Shown: positions 41,928 through 52,253 of the stretch, piece after piece | How positions within the stretch are numbered: the first letter of the stretch is position 1 | How the letters are laid out: each line of letters opens with the position of its first letter | DNA from: an uncultured Alkaliphilus sp. | GTDB lineage: Bacteria > Bacillota > Clostridia > Peptostreptococcales > Natronincolaceae | Length of the DNA: 64,000 nt | NCBI GenBank assembly: GCA_938074565.1 | Contig: CALJEQ010000026.1 | Location: forward strand, 1 to 64,000 | Reading direction: 5' to 3' | Notes under the pieces: model-generated | Seen by the model: only the letters and a program-made list of their open reading frames with translations | Database searches by the model: none | Told to the model about the DNA's origin: nothing | Program-made: the position numbers and the translations under genes

Positions 41928-42593
41928 CTAATTTTCATAAGTTATAAGAGAATCACAATATTGGCATTTTTCAACTTTTCCTTTAGCTACCATATTGTTT
42001 GCCCCACACCCTTTACAGTTTACAACAACCATTTCCGTATTATGGTTTGAGTTACCCATTTCATTTGTGTTTAATTGTTGTTCCCTAAGTAAAACAATTT
42101 CTCTTGATGTCTCATTGATATATGCACCAGGTAAGTATCCCTTATCAATCATTATTTTCAAGTCTTTTTTGGCAGCTTCATAGGTTGTAGGTATAGCTGC
42201 TGCAATATTTTCTATAGATGTTTCTTGATGATTTGTAATAATAGATAAGTATTTACTAAATCTTTCTTCACCTTTATTTCCATTTTTACTACTAGAAATT
42301 AAAATACCAGTTACTATTATTATAAACAAAAATGAAAAAACACTGTCTCTAAAATTACCTTGTGATAAATTTCCTAAAAACCCAAAAGATGCAAAAAATA
42401 CAATTACCCAACCAATAGTAGTTTTCTTACTTGACTTCATTCCAACACCTTTATTAATATTATTTCTCTTCCAAATTAAAAAGATTCCAACTGGCATAAA
42501 TAATATTGTTGCGATAATAATAACTGGCCAAGTCAACCATTTAGACATTTCAGGTTTTACATTGTTTTGATTATTGCTGGTGTTTATTTGCAT
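41928..42593 (-). CDS. Membrane protein with C-terminal zinc ribbon, unknown
   Basis: A 221-residue protein with three to four membrane helices in the first half (WPVIIIATILFMPVGIFLIW, IGWVIVFFASFGFLGN, VFSFLFIIIVTGILIS). A cytoplasmic helical region follows (FSKYLSIITNHQETSIENIAAAIPTTYEAAKKDLKIMI, winged-helix-like), then a zinc ribbon CKGCGANNMVAKGKVEKCQYC. The combination resembles other Firmicute membrane zinc-ribbon proteins, but no named family was recognised. An AGGAGG site lies upstream of ATG 42593. It stands alone. Confidence 0.75.
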   Translation of the reverse strand: MQINTSNNQNNVKPEMSKWLTWPVIIIATILFMPVGIFLIWKRNNINKGVGMKSSKKTTIGWVIVFFASFGFLGNLSQGNFRDSVFSFLFIIIVTGILISSSKNGNKGEERFSKYLSIITNHQETSIENIAAAIPTTYEAAKKDLKIMIDKGYLPGAYINETSREIVLLREQQLNTNEMGNSNHNTEMVVVNCKGCGANNMVAKGKVEKCQYCDSLITYEN

Positions 42594-42813
42594 TATATTA
42601 AAACCTCCTCTTTATGTTTCCACTGGATAATAAATTAATAACTTGACTACTTAAACCTATATTTTGCATTATATGTACCACCTCTTACTTTTTTACTTCC
42701 TAATTTGTTTTTTCTCCTATATTTCTTTTCAACACAAACGTCTACAATCCTTCTAAAATTCCAAACTTTTTGTCTATACTATAACAATAAACTTAAAAAT
42801 TACCTTTGTAAGC

Positions 42814-42856
42814 AAAAGAAATCACCTTGATATTACATCAAAGTGATTTCTTTTTT
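42814..42856 (-). terminator. Terminator of the large amylopullulanase gene
   Basis: AAAGAAATCAC and GTGATTTCTTT, with extra pairs TTGA/TCAA and one bulge, form a long hairpin directly after the stop codon; T-rich on the minus strand. Confidence 0.85.
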
Positions 42857-45800
42857 TTATTCTACCATTTCAAGTAACTTATAAATCACAATTGCAGCCT
42901 GTGCTCTAGTTGTGTTTTCCTTTGGAGCAAACTTAATTTCATCCATTCCTTTAACTAATCCTAAGTTGAAGGCCTTAGCGATGGCTTCCTTCGACCATGT
43001 TGATATTTGATGCCTATCTAAGAAGGGTAACTCATTGGATACTGTTACATTTTTCTCATCTATTAAGTCTAATGCTCTAATTAAAATGACCACCATTTCC
43101 TCCCTTGTGATGGAAGCTTTAGGGTTGAACATTCCCTCATGTCCTTTAACTAAACCTAGACTTGCAGCAATTTCAATAGATTCTTTATACCATCCACCCT
43201 CTACATCTTTAAATTTAACTTGTATATCACCCTGCTTTAATTTTAGGGCTCTAACAATTAATGCTGTAAATTCTGCTCTAGTCACATTATTACTTGGTGC
43301 AAAATTTTCAGAATTTACTCCTTCTATCACATGTTTAGATGCCAATATCTCTATTTCTCTTTTTGCCCAATGTTTCTCTACATCTTTAAAGGTTCTATCA
43401 TACTCCATTAAGGAATACTTACTAAAATGTTGTAACTCTACTAATACTACTTTTTCAGCTTGATTAACCTTACCTCCAATATATTCCCACTTCTGTAATT
43501 CCTCATTAAAGTAGTAAACACCTAACTTTTCTGAATTTACTTTAGTAGCATCATAACTAAAAATAACATTAACTGGCTTATTAAACTTGATTTTAGATTT
43601 TTGATTATCTTCTAATAACTCAAGGGTAAAGTCAATAATTGTTGACGCTATAGTAAATTCTCTTGATGCTTTTTTACCCTCTAATGTCTTAGTTTCCTCT
43701 TCCCCTAATCTTCTAGCTTTTAGTACTACAGTAGCATTTCCTTCAACTGTCACCGTTCCCGCTTCCATAATCATTACTGAATCTTCTAACTTTATTTCTA
43801 TTTTCTTATTTAACTTATTTGCTTCAACAAATAAATTTGCGGGGATATTAATAGTACGTTCATTAACAACTTCGCTGGTAACTGCATTGATAACAACTCT
43901 ATCACTATTAACATTATTTAGTTGGTGTAAAACCTTACCCAATTGAACATTAAGAACAACCTCATTATTACCCTTATCATCTTTTACTACGGTATATTCC
44001 CCCGTATCAGTTTGCTTTGTCTCAAAGGTATATGAATTTTTTTCTTTTTCCTTAATCTCTTTTGGATCATTTAAATTTAACAGTTTAGGCTCTTTAATTT
44101 CATCAACTTTTACACTGTTGGCAACTGGTAATAATACTACCCCTTGATTTTGTCCTAAACTGTCAATAATCAATTTACCATTGATATATTGATACTCTTT
44201 TCCTGTAAGAATATCTACTAATATCATACCTTCTGCTATTCCTACTTTTTCAAGGGCTTCTAATGTCATTTCTACTTCTGCTTCATTGTTTAATGCAACA
44301 ATGGCAACACTACCATTTCCATATCTAGCATATACAGTAACATTATTTTCCCTTCCACCCTGTTGATTCAAAATAGGCAGTTCTTCAAAAGAACCATACA
44401 CAAATGCATCTTTATTGTTCTTACGGTTATGGATCAATTTAGCATAGGTATTTACTAAATTAAGTTGTTCTTCATCCCAATTATCCCAATTAAAAGTTCC
44501 TCTGTTGTATGGGTCATTACCTTCATCTGCCCTATGGGGATTACGGAATTTATCGGATTTCATTCCGATTTCATCTCCATAATAAATCATTGGTGCTCCC
44601 ACATAAGTCATTTGGAAGACAGTTGCTAAACTTAACTGTTCAATTGTTCTACCTGCTGTTTCATAATCATTAGGATAATCTGAATATTGATTTGATTGGG
44701 CAGGCCAATCTAAAAATCTAGGTCTATCATGGGTTGATAAAGAATTTGTAGATGTTAAAGCTGTTTGAATTGGGTATCTTGTTAAGCTTTCTCTTGTAAT
44801 TGCACCCACATTTTCAGCTCCATATAAAATCCCCTTACCCAACCAGTCATTACCTGGTCTTGACTGGGCAAATGGTAGATAGAAACCTCCATAGTTCATC
44901 ATAGAATCCCATTGATCTCCTTCGGTTAACCATCTATAATAGTCACCTGAACCCCACCATTCTCCCAATAAAAGCACATCTGGGTTAAATGCCTTCATTT
45001 CACTACGTACTTCTCTCCAAATACTGTGGTTACTTTCTTTATGTTGTTGTGTTCCATCATGGAAATGAGTACCGTTAACACTTAAGTCTTCTGCTGCATC
45101 AAAACGCCATCCATTTATTCCATACTTTTCAACGTAGTGTTTCATTACAGCATCAGAATTTCTGTACATCATATTTCGCACTTGTTCATCTGCATAGTTT
45201 AATTTTGGTAATGTGTTAATCCCATGCCATCCTACATATTGTGGGTTGCCTTCAGTATCTAATCCACCTGTAAAGCTATAGAAGTTTCTAAATTCACTAT
45301 CTTCTCCTTCAAAAGCACCCTTTGCAGGATACATACTGTATTTATCAAACCATTTGTGCATATCACTGGTGTGATTAAATACTCCATCCAACATGATATT
45401 CATACTATTACTTCTTAACTCACTGGTTAATTGCTTGAAGGTTTTATTGCCTCCAAAATGTTTATCTACATTATAAAAATCAATTGGATCATATTTATGG
45501 TTACTTGGCGCTTCAAATATTGGCATTAAGTATAAACTATCTATGCCCAACTGATTAAAGTATGGTAAAGCTTCCCTTACCCCTGTTAAATCGCCACCAT
45601 AAAATTCATTGTTCCAAATACCATCTCCATCGCCTTTAACATTACCTATATCCCCCATGTATGGCGTTTGCCCCCACTGAAGTATTTCAGCTTGTTTTCC
45701 CTGAACTGATATTGTAGATGATGTCTGATCGTTTGAAGTATCTCCATTTCTAAATCTATCCACCATAATTTGATAGAATACTGCTTCCTTAGCCCAGTCT

Positions 45801-48800
45801 GGTGTTTTAAAACCAGGAACAATAGTGAATAGTGGTCTTAAAGGTTGAGTGTTACTAACTCCTTTGCCATTTTCACCTGCTCCACCATTAATCCAAACTA
45901 CTTTATTACCAGACACCACCTTAAACATGTAGGTCTTTACATTGGCTGAGTCTGGTATTGTCCCCTCCCAAAACTCTACTGCATTAGAGTTAAATCCATT
46001 TCTACTATAGAATTCTTGTGACACCTTTGTCATTCTATATTGTTTTGTAACACCTTCTTCTCTAACCAATACAAATGATTCTGAAAGGTCTCCTGCTTTT
46101 GCCCTTAATCTAACCTTAACATCTTGTGAAATGGAAGGTTCCAATGGTGTCATGTAGTTATACCCTTGATCTGAGAATAAATAGTCCCAATATATATCAT
46201 CATCAAACTGCGAATGATCCACCAATGCCAATAATGATTTTTGATCCTTTTCATCCCCATTTAACGGGTCTTTATTCAGTGTAGTACCATTCCCTTTAGT
46301 TACTTTAAACAGATAAGTATATTCACCAAAAGGTACATCTTCTAACTTATATGTCCATGCTTGTAACTGTTCATCTTTAACCATTACATATTCTTCATTT
46401 GCCAATACCACAGCCACTGCTGTTGCTTCTTCATCTCGATAGTTGAAGATAACACTGTTACCATCAATTACGGGGCTATTAATGATTGGTCTAGCAGGTA
46501 GATACTGTATTTCCCCCACCATAGAGGTAACCTTAACATTAGTTACAATTTCTTCTGGGTCAACATTAATAAAACGGTCATCTGGTATATCTTGTTTAGC
46601 TGTATCCCAATTTGTACCCTTTCTTAGAACAAAACCAACTCTTCCTGTACCTGGGGCTACTCTAATATTGGCGATGGCTTTTCCGTCTACTACTTCAATA
46701 AAATTAATTTGCCCATCTTCAACCCCTGTTCCCCAAACCCAAAGGTTCCAATCTGTATAGTCTTGGTCGACTCTATCATATTGAAGACGAATTCGTTTTT
46801 CAATATATGGATTAACCTTAACTTCTATTAATTTATTAACATCCCCTACTCTTAAGGTGATGAAGGTTGTTCCTACAGACACACCAGTAATTGTTCCATT
46901 TGTTATGGTTGCAATACTTGAGTCATTACTGTTCCATTCTAATAGTTGGTTAAACATTATATTACCATACTGATCTTTCACCACTGGTTGTAGCTCTATA
47001 TTTCTAGTTTCATAGATTTCAACTTTTGTTTGAACTTCTATGTTTGTTGGAATAAGTGTACCAACGTTAACCTCTATTAAAACTTCAGTCCCTTCGGCTT
47101 CTACCAAAATTGTAGCATTACCATCAGCTATTGCTTTAATCAGTCCATCTTCAACGGTTGAAATTGTTTCATTAAGAGAAGTCCATGTTACTGGTATGTC
47201 CATTGGTCTTCCTTTTTGATCTTTTGGTATGGCAACTACTTTTGTAGTCTGACCTACTTCAATACCTATTTTTGCTGACGATAACTCAATTGTTGATAAT
47301 ACAGGGGTATAACTTTCCTCCTGTTGGTCGTATAGTACCATCATGGATAGTCCTTCTACATTTACCTTATTACCTTGAATTGTTTGTAAAACCTCTGTTC
47401 CTGCTTTTTCATGGTTTACAACTATATTCCAACTACCACTGGTAGGAAGACTAACTTCTCTAGCTGTTGTGTTTCCATTGTAGATAACTATTATATTTCT
47501 CCATGTATCATTGTTGGCATAGTCTGCTAATTGGTATGCCACAACATTATTGTCTTGTCTTAATACTTTTAGACTGCCTTCTATACCTTCTTTTGTTTGA
47601 ATTCTAAAGGCTGGATGCTGTTTTCTAAGGGTAATTAGACCTTGATAATAATCAAATACTGGTTTAAAGTCTTCTTTCCAATGCCAACGAAGCATGTTAA
47701 TGGCGTCTGGACTTCTATAACTATTGTGATCTCCAAACTTTGTTCTTAAAATTTCTTCCCCTGCATGAATAAAAGGCACACCTTGAGATGTTAATACAAT
47801 ACCATTTGCCAATAGAGTTCTCTTAACTGTTTCATTGGCTAGAACATTATTTTTATCCACTGCATGATGGGGTGTTGTACCATTAACGGCATCTTCTATA
47901 CTTCCGCCATTTACTAATACCCCGTTATTAAGATTTAAAAAACCTTCCTGTTGTTCTAACCCTTGGGTTTTAATTACTTTATCCCACAGTAACAAATTAT
48001 CATGGGCAGTAACATAATTAATTACCTCTGATGGACTATTTGCAAAGTCATTAATTGCTGCCTTTACACCAACCATAATTTCTTGTTCTCTTCCAAGTTG
48101 CCCTGTTGCAAAACCTTTAGAGACATCGTCACTACCACCTTTTATTGCACCACGGAAATTATCATTAAATACTGCAAAGTTTTTATCTTTTTGTTTTCCT
48201 TTTACAGTTTGAAGTTCACCAGATAAGGGTGATCCTCCTGCCTGCCACGGTTCTCCATATACTAATATGGTAGGATCTATAGCGTGTAATTCATTTGTTA
48301 ATTGTTCCATTGTTCCAACATCAATTAATCCCATTAAGTCGAATCTAAAACCATCTACATTATACTCATTAGCCCAATATTTTACCGAGTCTATAATATA
48401 TTTTCTTACCATTGGTCGTTCTGATGCTACTTCATTTCCACAACCAGATCCATTGGTATACCTACCCAATTCATCTGTACGATAAAAGTAGCCTGGAACA
48501 ACAGCATCAAAGGGAGAACCCCCTGTTTCATAAGTATGGTTATATACCACATCCATTATTACTCTTAATCCATTATTATGGAGGGCTTGCACCATTTCTT
48601 TAAATTCTTTTACTCTTATTTGTGGGTTATATGGATCAGTAGCATATGACCCTTCAGGTACATTATAGTTTTGTGGGTCATAACCCCAGTTATATTGAGG
48701 AATATTAAGTTTTGTCTCATCTACAGTGTAGAAATCATATGCTGGCAATAGATGAACATGGGTTACCCCTAACTCTTTAATATGATCAATTCCTGTTTTT

Positions 48801-51520
48801 ACTCCATTTGGCCCTTTTGTTCCTTCTTCTGTAAAGGCTACAAACTTTCCTTTATTAGTTGCACCAGAGTCAGAGGATATGGATAAATCCCTAACATGGA
48901 TTTCATAAATAATGGCGTCAACAGGACTAATAAATTGTGGTTTGTAGTTTTGTCTCCAGTTGGTTGGTACGGTATTTCTTAAATCTACTATTGCAGTTCT
49001 TTGCCCATTGGCTGATACAGCCTTTGCATAAGGGTCTACTGCATAATTTACTGTACCATCAGCAAATTCCACCCTATACATATAAAACTTTCCTGCTAAA
49101 TTTTCATTAATTTCTACACTCCATACACCATTGGAAGCTCTAGTCATTTCTGTTTCTTGACCACCTGTATGGTCTGTTACTCTACCAAATTCATTAAATT
49201 GACCTTGTTGTTGATATAGAGCAACACTAACTTTTTTTGCTGTGGGTGCCCATAGCTTAAAGTTACCTTTGTTACTGCTATAAGTTAGTCCTAAATCATT
49301 TCCCTTATAAAAATATTTAGGGTTATCTAATATTTTTCTCATAGTAACCACTGCTGGTCTGTATTGACTACTGGTTACTTCATATAACTTAGTTACATCT
49401 ATTTTTGATGGATTTATTACTGTTAATTTAACGTGTCTATCCGATACCTTTTGTCTATTAACTTCAATTTTTTCACCATTAGATTTATCAACTAATTCAA
49501 AGGATGCTAAGTTGTCACCCTTTAAACCATGGCTTAAAAACACATTTATTTCATTTAAGGAATCCATCATGGCTACCCTAATGCTTTCTGATAAATTCAC
49601 TTCTGATTCATTATAATAAACTTTTGTTTCTCCCTCTATAATCCAAACCTCCACTTTTGTACCCTGTTGTACTTTAATAGTTCTAACTGCCTCTTGTGAA
49701 GACCAGTTACCAGGTCTTGTAATAACATTAATTTGATCTGTTGTAAATTTATGAACAGCCCTTACGTATTCTCCTACTACACCTTGATTGAACTCATATT
49801 CCTTACCGTCTTTTCCCTCTTGCCAAAGCCACATGTCCCAATCTGTATAGTTTTTATCATATCTATAATAGTTGATAATAAATTCATACATTGTCTGTTG
49901 AATTTTTATTTCTTTTTCTGTAGTAAATTGATTATGGTTTGCCACTAGAACCATGTCACTACCTTCACTTAAGTCATAACCTGAGGATACTGTTAGTAAT
50001 CCATTTTCTATAGTTATACCATTTTTAGGTTCTTTTATAGACCATTGGGGTACAATTTGGCTTTTTTCCTCTGCTTCGTTTAATAGCATAGCCTTTAAAT
50101 CCACAGTTTCTCCCAATTGTATATCATTTGGTACATCCAATATAACACCAGGTACTACAACTAATGAATTACCATTTCTTTCTCTATTGTTTAAGCTGTC
50201 AGTAGCTCCGTTATCCCAACTACCTGATACTGGGAAATATTTGTATTCATAAACATCTGGACTTAATGGAAGGGTTACTGTAAAGATTCCATCAGCATTT
50301 TTAGTCATTGGAATGCCTTTGTTATCCCACCCATTCATACTTCCTACTAAATTTAATGTATCTCCACTATGTTGTGCATTAAAGGTTACTGTGCCATCTT
50401 CGTTAATTACCGGGCTTTTAACTACTTCTTCCCTAGGGTCAACTTCTGTAGTAAATACAAAAACAATATCTTTATCATTAGTTGTTTCACTAGTTTCTCC
50501 CTTGATTGATGCTACTGGTATTTTAACCCTATATTCAGAATTAAATTCTAGTTTGCCCCCTAAAATAAACTTTAACTTTGCATCTTCCACTGTTAATGCT
50601 GTGCCGTTAATGGCGTTGTTATATACCACATCGTTAATGGTGATATTGGTGTCATTAACTATAGAGATGTCTTCTGAAAATACTACTTCTATAATTTCTA
50701 AGTCCACCGATACACTTTTTTGTCCATCTTTTGGAAAAATAGTTTCTACTTTTAATGTAGGTGCTTTTTCAGCTGCTGTAATTGTATATGTATCACTATA
50801 AACCAATTGGACATTTTGGTTTCCACTTTGATTCCAATCTGTTGCAATTGTATTTCCCAACTGTGGAATAACATCAAAAGCCCCATGTTGACCTGAATTA
50901 TTTCCACTTAAAACTACAATTGCCTTTAAAATGTCTGCATCTTTTAAACCTAATTCTTCTAAAGGAATTTTTCCCTCAAATCCTATTTCTCTATTAAGGG
51001 CAAATTCTGCTCCTTTTAAATTAGTCCAAGTTGCCAGTAATGGATTGTTTAAGTCCACTGAATTATAAACCGCTGCTCCTGCTACTTGGTCATCATTCTT
51101 AACCCTCATAACAATATGATAGTTGGGTTTATGCTCTGTGCCATCAAAGTTAAACTGTGCTCCCCAGGGGTTTCCTACTACTGTTGAGTCAGTTTCATTT
51201 ACATTTAATGCAATATTGATGAACATACCGTTTTCTCCCCAATTAGGTACATTCACTGCATCCACCCAGAAATATAGGTAATCATCATCATTAGTAATTA
51301 TTAAATTATCAATGCCAAACCCATTGAATCCCAAATCTGAAGTTTCCCCTAATATAACTACATTACTCCATGAGTCATCCTTTTCTCCATCAATAATAAT
51401 ACCTAAAGAATTATTACTTGCTTCTGCCATCATAAAAGGAACATTGCTGAAAAACACCCCTAATATCATTACGATTGATAGGAATAAAGATATTTTTTTT
51501 GTATTTCTTTTCATCCTCAC
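42857..51520 (-). CDS. Giant S-layer amylopullulanase with two GH13 catalytic domains
   Basis: A 2887-residue exported enzyme for starch and pullulan. Order: signal peptide (1-35, ends AEA); CBM9/DOMON-like domain (38-250); Ig-like Big_5 (255-360); CBM48-like module (368-455); CBM41-like module (540-640); type I pullulanase core with YNWGYDPQNYNVPEGSY, Asp1061 (DGFRFDLMG), Glu1090 (YGEPW) and Asp1174 (TAHDN). Then two Big_2-like domains (1410-1570); second CBM41 (1576-1690); a neopullulanase/alpha-amylase-like GH13 with Asp2141 (GWRFDAAED), Glu2187 (LLGEWWG) and Asp2265 (STHDRPR). Last come a linker domain and three SLH repeats (2711-2887) that bind the wall. GTG 51520 has AGGAGG seven bases upstream; ATG 51514 is less well spaced. 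Domain edges are estimates. Confidence 0.93.
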   Translation of the reverse strand: MRMKRNTKKISLFLSIVMILGVFFSNVPFMMAEASNNSLGIIIDGEKDDSWSNVVILGETSDLGFNGFGIDNLIITNDDDYLYFWVDAVNVPNWGENGMFINIALNVNETDSTVVGNPWGAQFNFDGTEHKPNYHIVMRVKNDDQVAGAAVYNSVDLNNPLLATWTNLKGAEFALNREIGFEGKIPLEELGLKDADILKAIVVLSGNNSGQHGAFDVIPQLGNTIATDWNQSGNQNVQLVYSDTYTITAAEKAPTLKVETIFPKDGQKSVSVDLEIIEVVFSEDISIVNDTNITINDVVYNNAINGTALTVEDAKLKFILGGKLEFNSEYRVKIPVASIKGETSETTNDKDIVFVFTTEVDPREEVVKSPVINEDGTVTFNAQHSGDTLNLVGSMNGWDNKGIPMTKNADGIFTVTLPLSPDVYEYKYFPVSGSWDNGATDSLNNRERNGNSLVVVPGVILDVPNDIQLGETVDLKAMLLNEAEEKSQIVPQWSIKEPKNGITIENGLLTVSSGYDLSEGSDMVLVANHNQFTTEKEIKIQQTMYEFIINYYRYDKNYTDWDMWLWQEGKDGKEYEFNQGVVGEYVRAVHKFTTDQINVITRPGNWSSQEAVRTIKVQQGTKVEVWIIEGETKVYYNESEVNLSESIRVAMMDSLNEINVFLSHGLKGDNLASFELVDKSNGEKIEVNRQKVSDRHVKLTVINPSKIDVTKLYEVTSSQYRPAVVTMRKILDNPKYFYKGNDLGLTYSSNKGNFKLWAPTAKKVSVALYQQQGQFNEFGRVTDHTGGQETEMTRASNGVWSVEINENLAGKFYMYRVEFADGTVNYAVDPYAKAVSANGQRTAIVDLRNTVPTNWRQNYKPQFISPVDAIIYEIHVRDLSISSDSGATNKGKFVAFTEEGTKGPNGVKTGIDHIKELGVTHVHLLPAYDFYTVDETKLNIPQYNWGYDPQNYNVPEGSYATDPYNPQIRVKEFKEMVQALHNNGLRVIMDVVYNHTYETGGSPFDAVVPGYFYRTDELGRYTNGSGCGNEVASERPMVRKYIIDSVKYWANEYNVDGFRFDLMGLIDVGTMEQLTNELHAIDPTILVYGEPWQAGGSPLSGELQTVKGKQKDKNFAVFNDNFRGAIKGGSDDVSKGFATGQLGREQEIMVGVKAAINDFANSPSEVINYVTAHDNLLLWDKVIKTQGLEQQEGFLNLNNGVLVNGGSIEDAVNGTTPHHAVDKNNVLANETVKRTLLANGIVLTSQGVPFIHAGEEILRTKFGDHNSYRSPDAINMLRWHWKEDFKPVFDYYQGLITLRKQHPAFRIQTKEGIEGSLKVLRQDNNVVAYQLADYANNDTWRNIIVIYNGNTTAREVSLPTSGSWNIVVNHEKAGTEVLQTIQGNKVNVEGLSMMVLYDQQEESYTPVLSTIELSSAKIGIEVGQTTKVVAIPKDQKGRPMDIPVTWTSLNETISTVEDGLIKAIADGNATILVEAEGTEVLIEVNVGTLIPTNIEVQTKVEIYETRNIELQPVVKDQYGNIMFNQLLEWNSNDSSIATITNGTITGVSVGTTFITLRVGDVNKLIEVKVNPYIEKRIRLQYDRVDQDYTDWNLWVWGTGVEDGQINFIEVVDGKAIANIRVAPGTGRVGFVLRKGTNWDTAKQDIPDDRFINVDPEEIVTNVKVTSMVGEIQYLPARPIINSPVIDGNSVIFNYRDEEATAVAVVLANEEYVMVKDEQLQAWTYKLEDVPFGEYTYLFKVTKGNGTTLNKDPLNGDEKDQKSLLALVDHSQFDDDIYWDYLFSDQGYNYMTPLEPSISQDVKVRLRAKAGDLSESFVLVREEGVTKQYRMTKVSQEFYSRNGFNSNAVEFWEGTIPDSANVKTYMFKVVSGNKVVWINGGAGENGKGVSNTQPLRPLFTIVPGFKTPDWAKEAVFYQIMVDRFRNGDTSNDQTSSTISVQGKQAEILQWGQTPYMGDIGNVKGDGDGIWNNEFYGGDLTGVREALPYFNQLGIDSLYLMPIFEAPSNHKYDPIDFYNVDKHFGGNKTFKQLTSELRSNSMNIMLDGVFNHTSDMHKWFDKYSMYPAKGAFEGEDSEFRNFYSFTGGLDTEGNPQYVGWHGINTLPKLNYADEQVRNMMYRNSDAVMKHYVEKYGINGWRFDAAEDLSVNGTHFHDGTQQHKESNHSIWREVRSEMKAFNPDVLLLGEWWGSGDYYRWLTEGDQWDSMMNYGGFYLPFAQSRPGNDWLGKGILYGAENVGAITRESLTRYPIQTALTSTNSLSTHDRPRFLDWPAQSNQYSDYPNDYETAGRTIEQLSLATVFQMTYVGAPMIYYGDEIGMKSDKFRNPHRADEGNDPYNRGTFNWDNWDEEQLNLVNTYAKLIHNRKNNKDAFVYGSFEELPILNQQGGRENNVTVYARYGNGSVAIVALNNEAEVEMTLEALEKVGIAEGMILVDILTGKEYQYINGKLIIDSLGQNQGVVLLPVANSVKVDEIKEPKLLNLNDPKEIKEKEKNSYTFETKQTDTGEYTVVKDDKGNNEVVLNVQLGKVLHQLNNVNSDRVVINAVTSEVVNERTINIPANLFVEANKLNKKIEIKLEDSVMIMEAGTVTVEGNATVVLKARRLGEEETKTLEGKKASREFTIASTIIDFTLELLEDNQKSKIKFNKPVNVIFSYDATKVNSEKLGVYYFNEELQKWEYIGGKVNQAEKVVLVELQHFSKYSLMEYDRTFKDVEKHWAKREIEILASKHVIEGVNSENFAPSNNVTRAEFTALIVRALKLKQGDIQVKFKDVEGGWYKESIEIAASLGLVKGHEGMFNPKASITREEMVVILIRALDLIDEKNVTVSNELPFLDRHQISTWSKEAIAKAFNLGLVKGMDEIKFAPKENTTRAQAAIVIYKLLEMVE

Positions 51521-51596
51521 TTAATTACCTCCTTTTTAATTAATTCTTGTTAAATCTAAACCCCTAGGAAATTAATTCACTTACACTCCCCTCTTA

Positions 51597-51610
51597 TGCA
51601 ACCGTTTGCT
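51597..51610. promoter_or_regulatory. LacI-type operator 1 before the giant amylopullulanase
   Basis: TGCAACCGTTTGCT, close to the palindrome TGCAAACGTTTGCA. It fits LacI/MalR-family operators better than a CcpA cre, which needs A/T at positions 3 and 12. It lies in the leader between promoter and start. Confidence 0.7.
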
Positions 51611-51644
51611 TAAAATATAAAAAAATATATCTTTCTAAAGTTTA

Positions 51645-51658
51645 TGCAACCGTTTGCT
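51645..51658. promoter_or_regulatory. LacI-type operator 2
   Basis: TGCAACCGTTTGCT, identical to operator 1, 48 bases away. Confidence 0.7.
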
Positions 51659-51692
51659 AAAACTTAACAAATAATGCAAACTTGCTCTCTTG

Positions 51693-51706
51693 TGCAAACG
51701 TTTGCT
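51693..51706. promoter_or_regulatory. LacI-type operator 3
   Basis: TGCAAACGTTTGCT, again 48 bases from operator 2, so the three sites keep a regular spacing. A degenerate, two-base-shorter copy TGCAAACTTGCT lies at 51675-51686. Confidence 0.7.
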
Positions 51707-51790
51707 TTAATCCATAAAAATAAAGGTTCTAATAGGTGAACTAATCTTTATCTTCTCATTTGTAATTTTATTTTTTTATACTTTGTATAT

Positions 51791-51819
51791 ATGTTAAAAT
51801 ATTCTGCTTCTTTTGTCAA
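51791..51819 (-). promoter_or_regulatory. SigA promoter of the giant amylopullulanase gene
   Basis: TTGACA, 17 bases, TAACAT on the minus strand. The predicted start lies upstream of all three operators, giving a leader of about 260 bases with repressor sites inside it. Confidence 0.75.
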
Positions 51820-52062
51820 CATTTTTTATGGTATTTTATTCATTTATAACTATATGGTATTTATATACTTTCCCTAATTTTACCTTTTGGTAGCATAATC
51901 ACACGCTACTCATATGTAAATAAATTACTAATTATTAATAATTATGAATAAATTCCATCAAAACCATTAGTTTATTCACATAAACAAACTTTCAAGCTTA
52001 AACTACTAAACAAAGTTATTTAATAAATTTTCTATACAGTTAGTCATTGAACACTAAGCAGA

Positions 52063-52218
52063 GAAGGTTTTTTTTCATTAATATAGATTCAAAATCAATT
52101 ATGCAATTTGTTCACATAAAAAAACCTTCATATTCATATAGTCAATACCTCAATCCATTCATGTATTTCCATACACTTTGACCTGTCGGCATTACTACCT
52201 CTAAAATACGAAGGTTTT
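52063..52218 (-). repeat. Three alternating GAAGGTTTT/AAAACCTTC elements
   Basis: GAAGGTTTTTTTT (52063-52075), AAAAAAACCTTC (52118-52129) and GAAGGTTTT (52210-52218). The middle copy can pair with either outer one. On the minus strand, 36 bases after the NADH oxidase stop, the first pairing would put a T-run in its 3' arm and could act as a terminator with an 80-base loop. The 51521-52253 gap otherwise holds only the amylopullulanase promoter, operators and leader. Confidence 0.45.
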
Positions 52219-52253
52219 CATTTGTTTTATTATTGTTATTTTGTTAATATTAC

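Noticed and set aside
41740..41931. Open frame of 63 codons on the plus strand behind ahbB
   Set aside because: It runs through the terminator at 41824-41849 and has no ribosome site; composition fits intergenic DNA.
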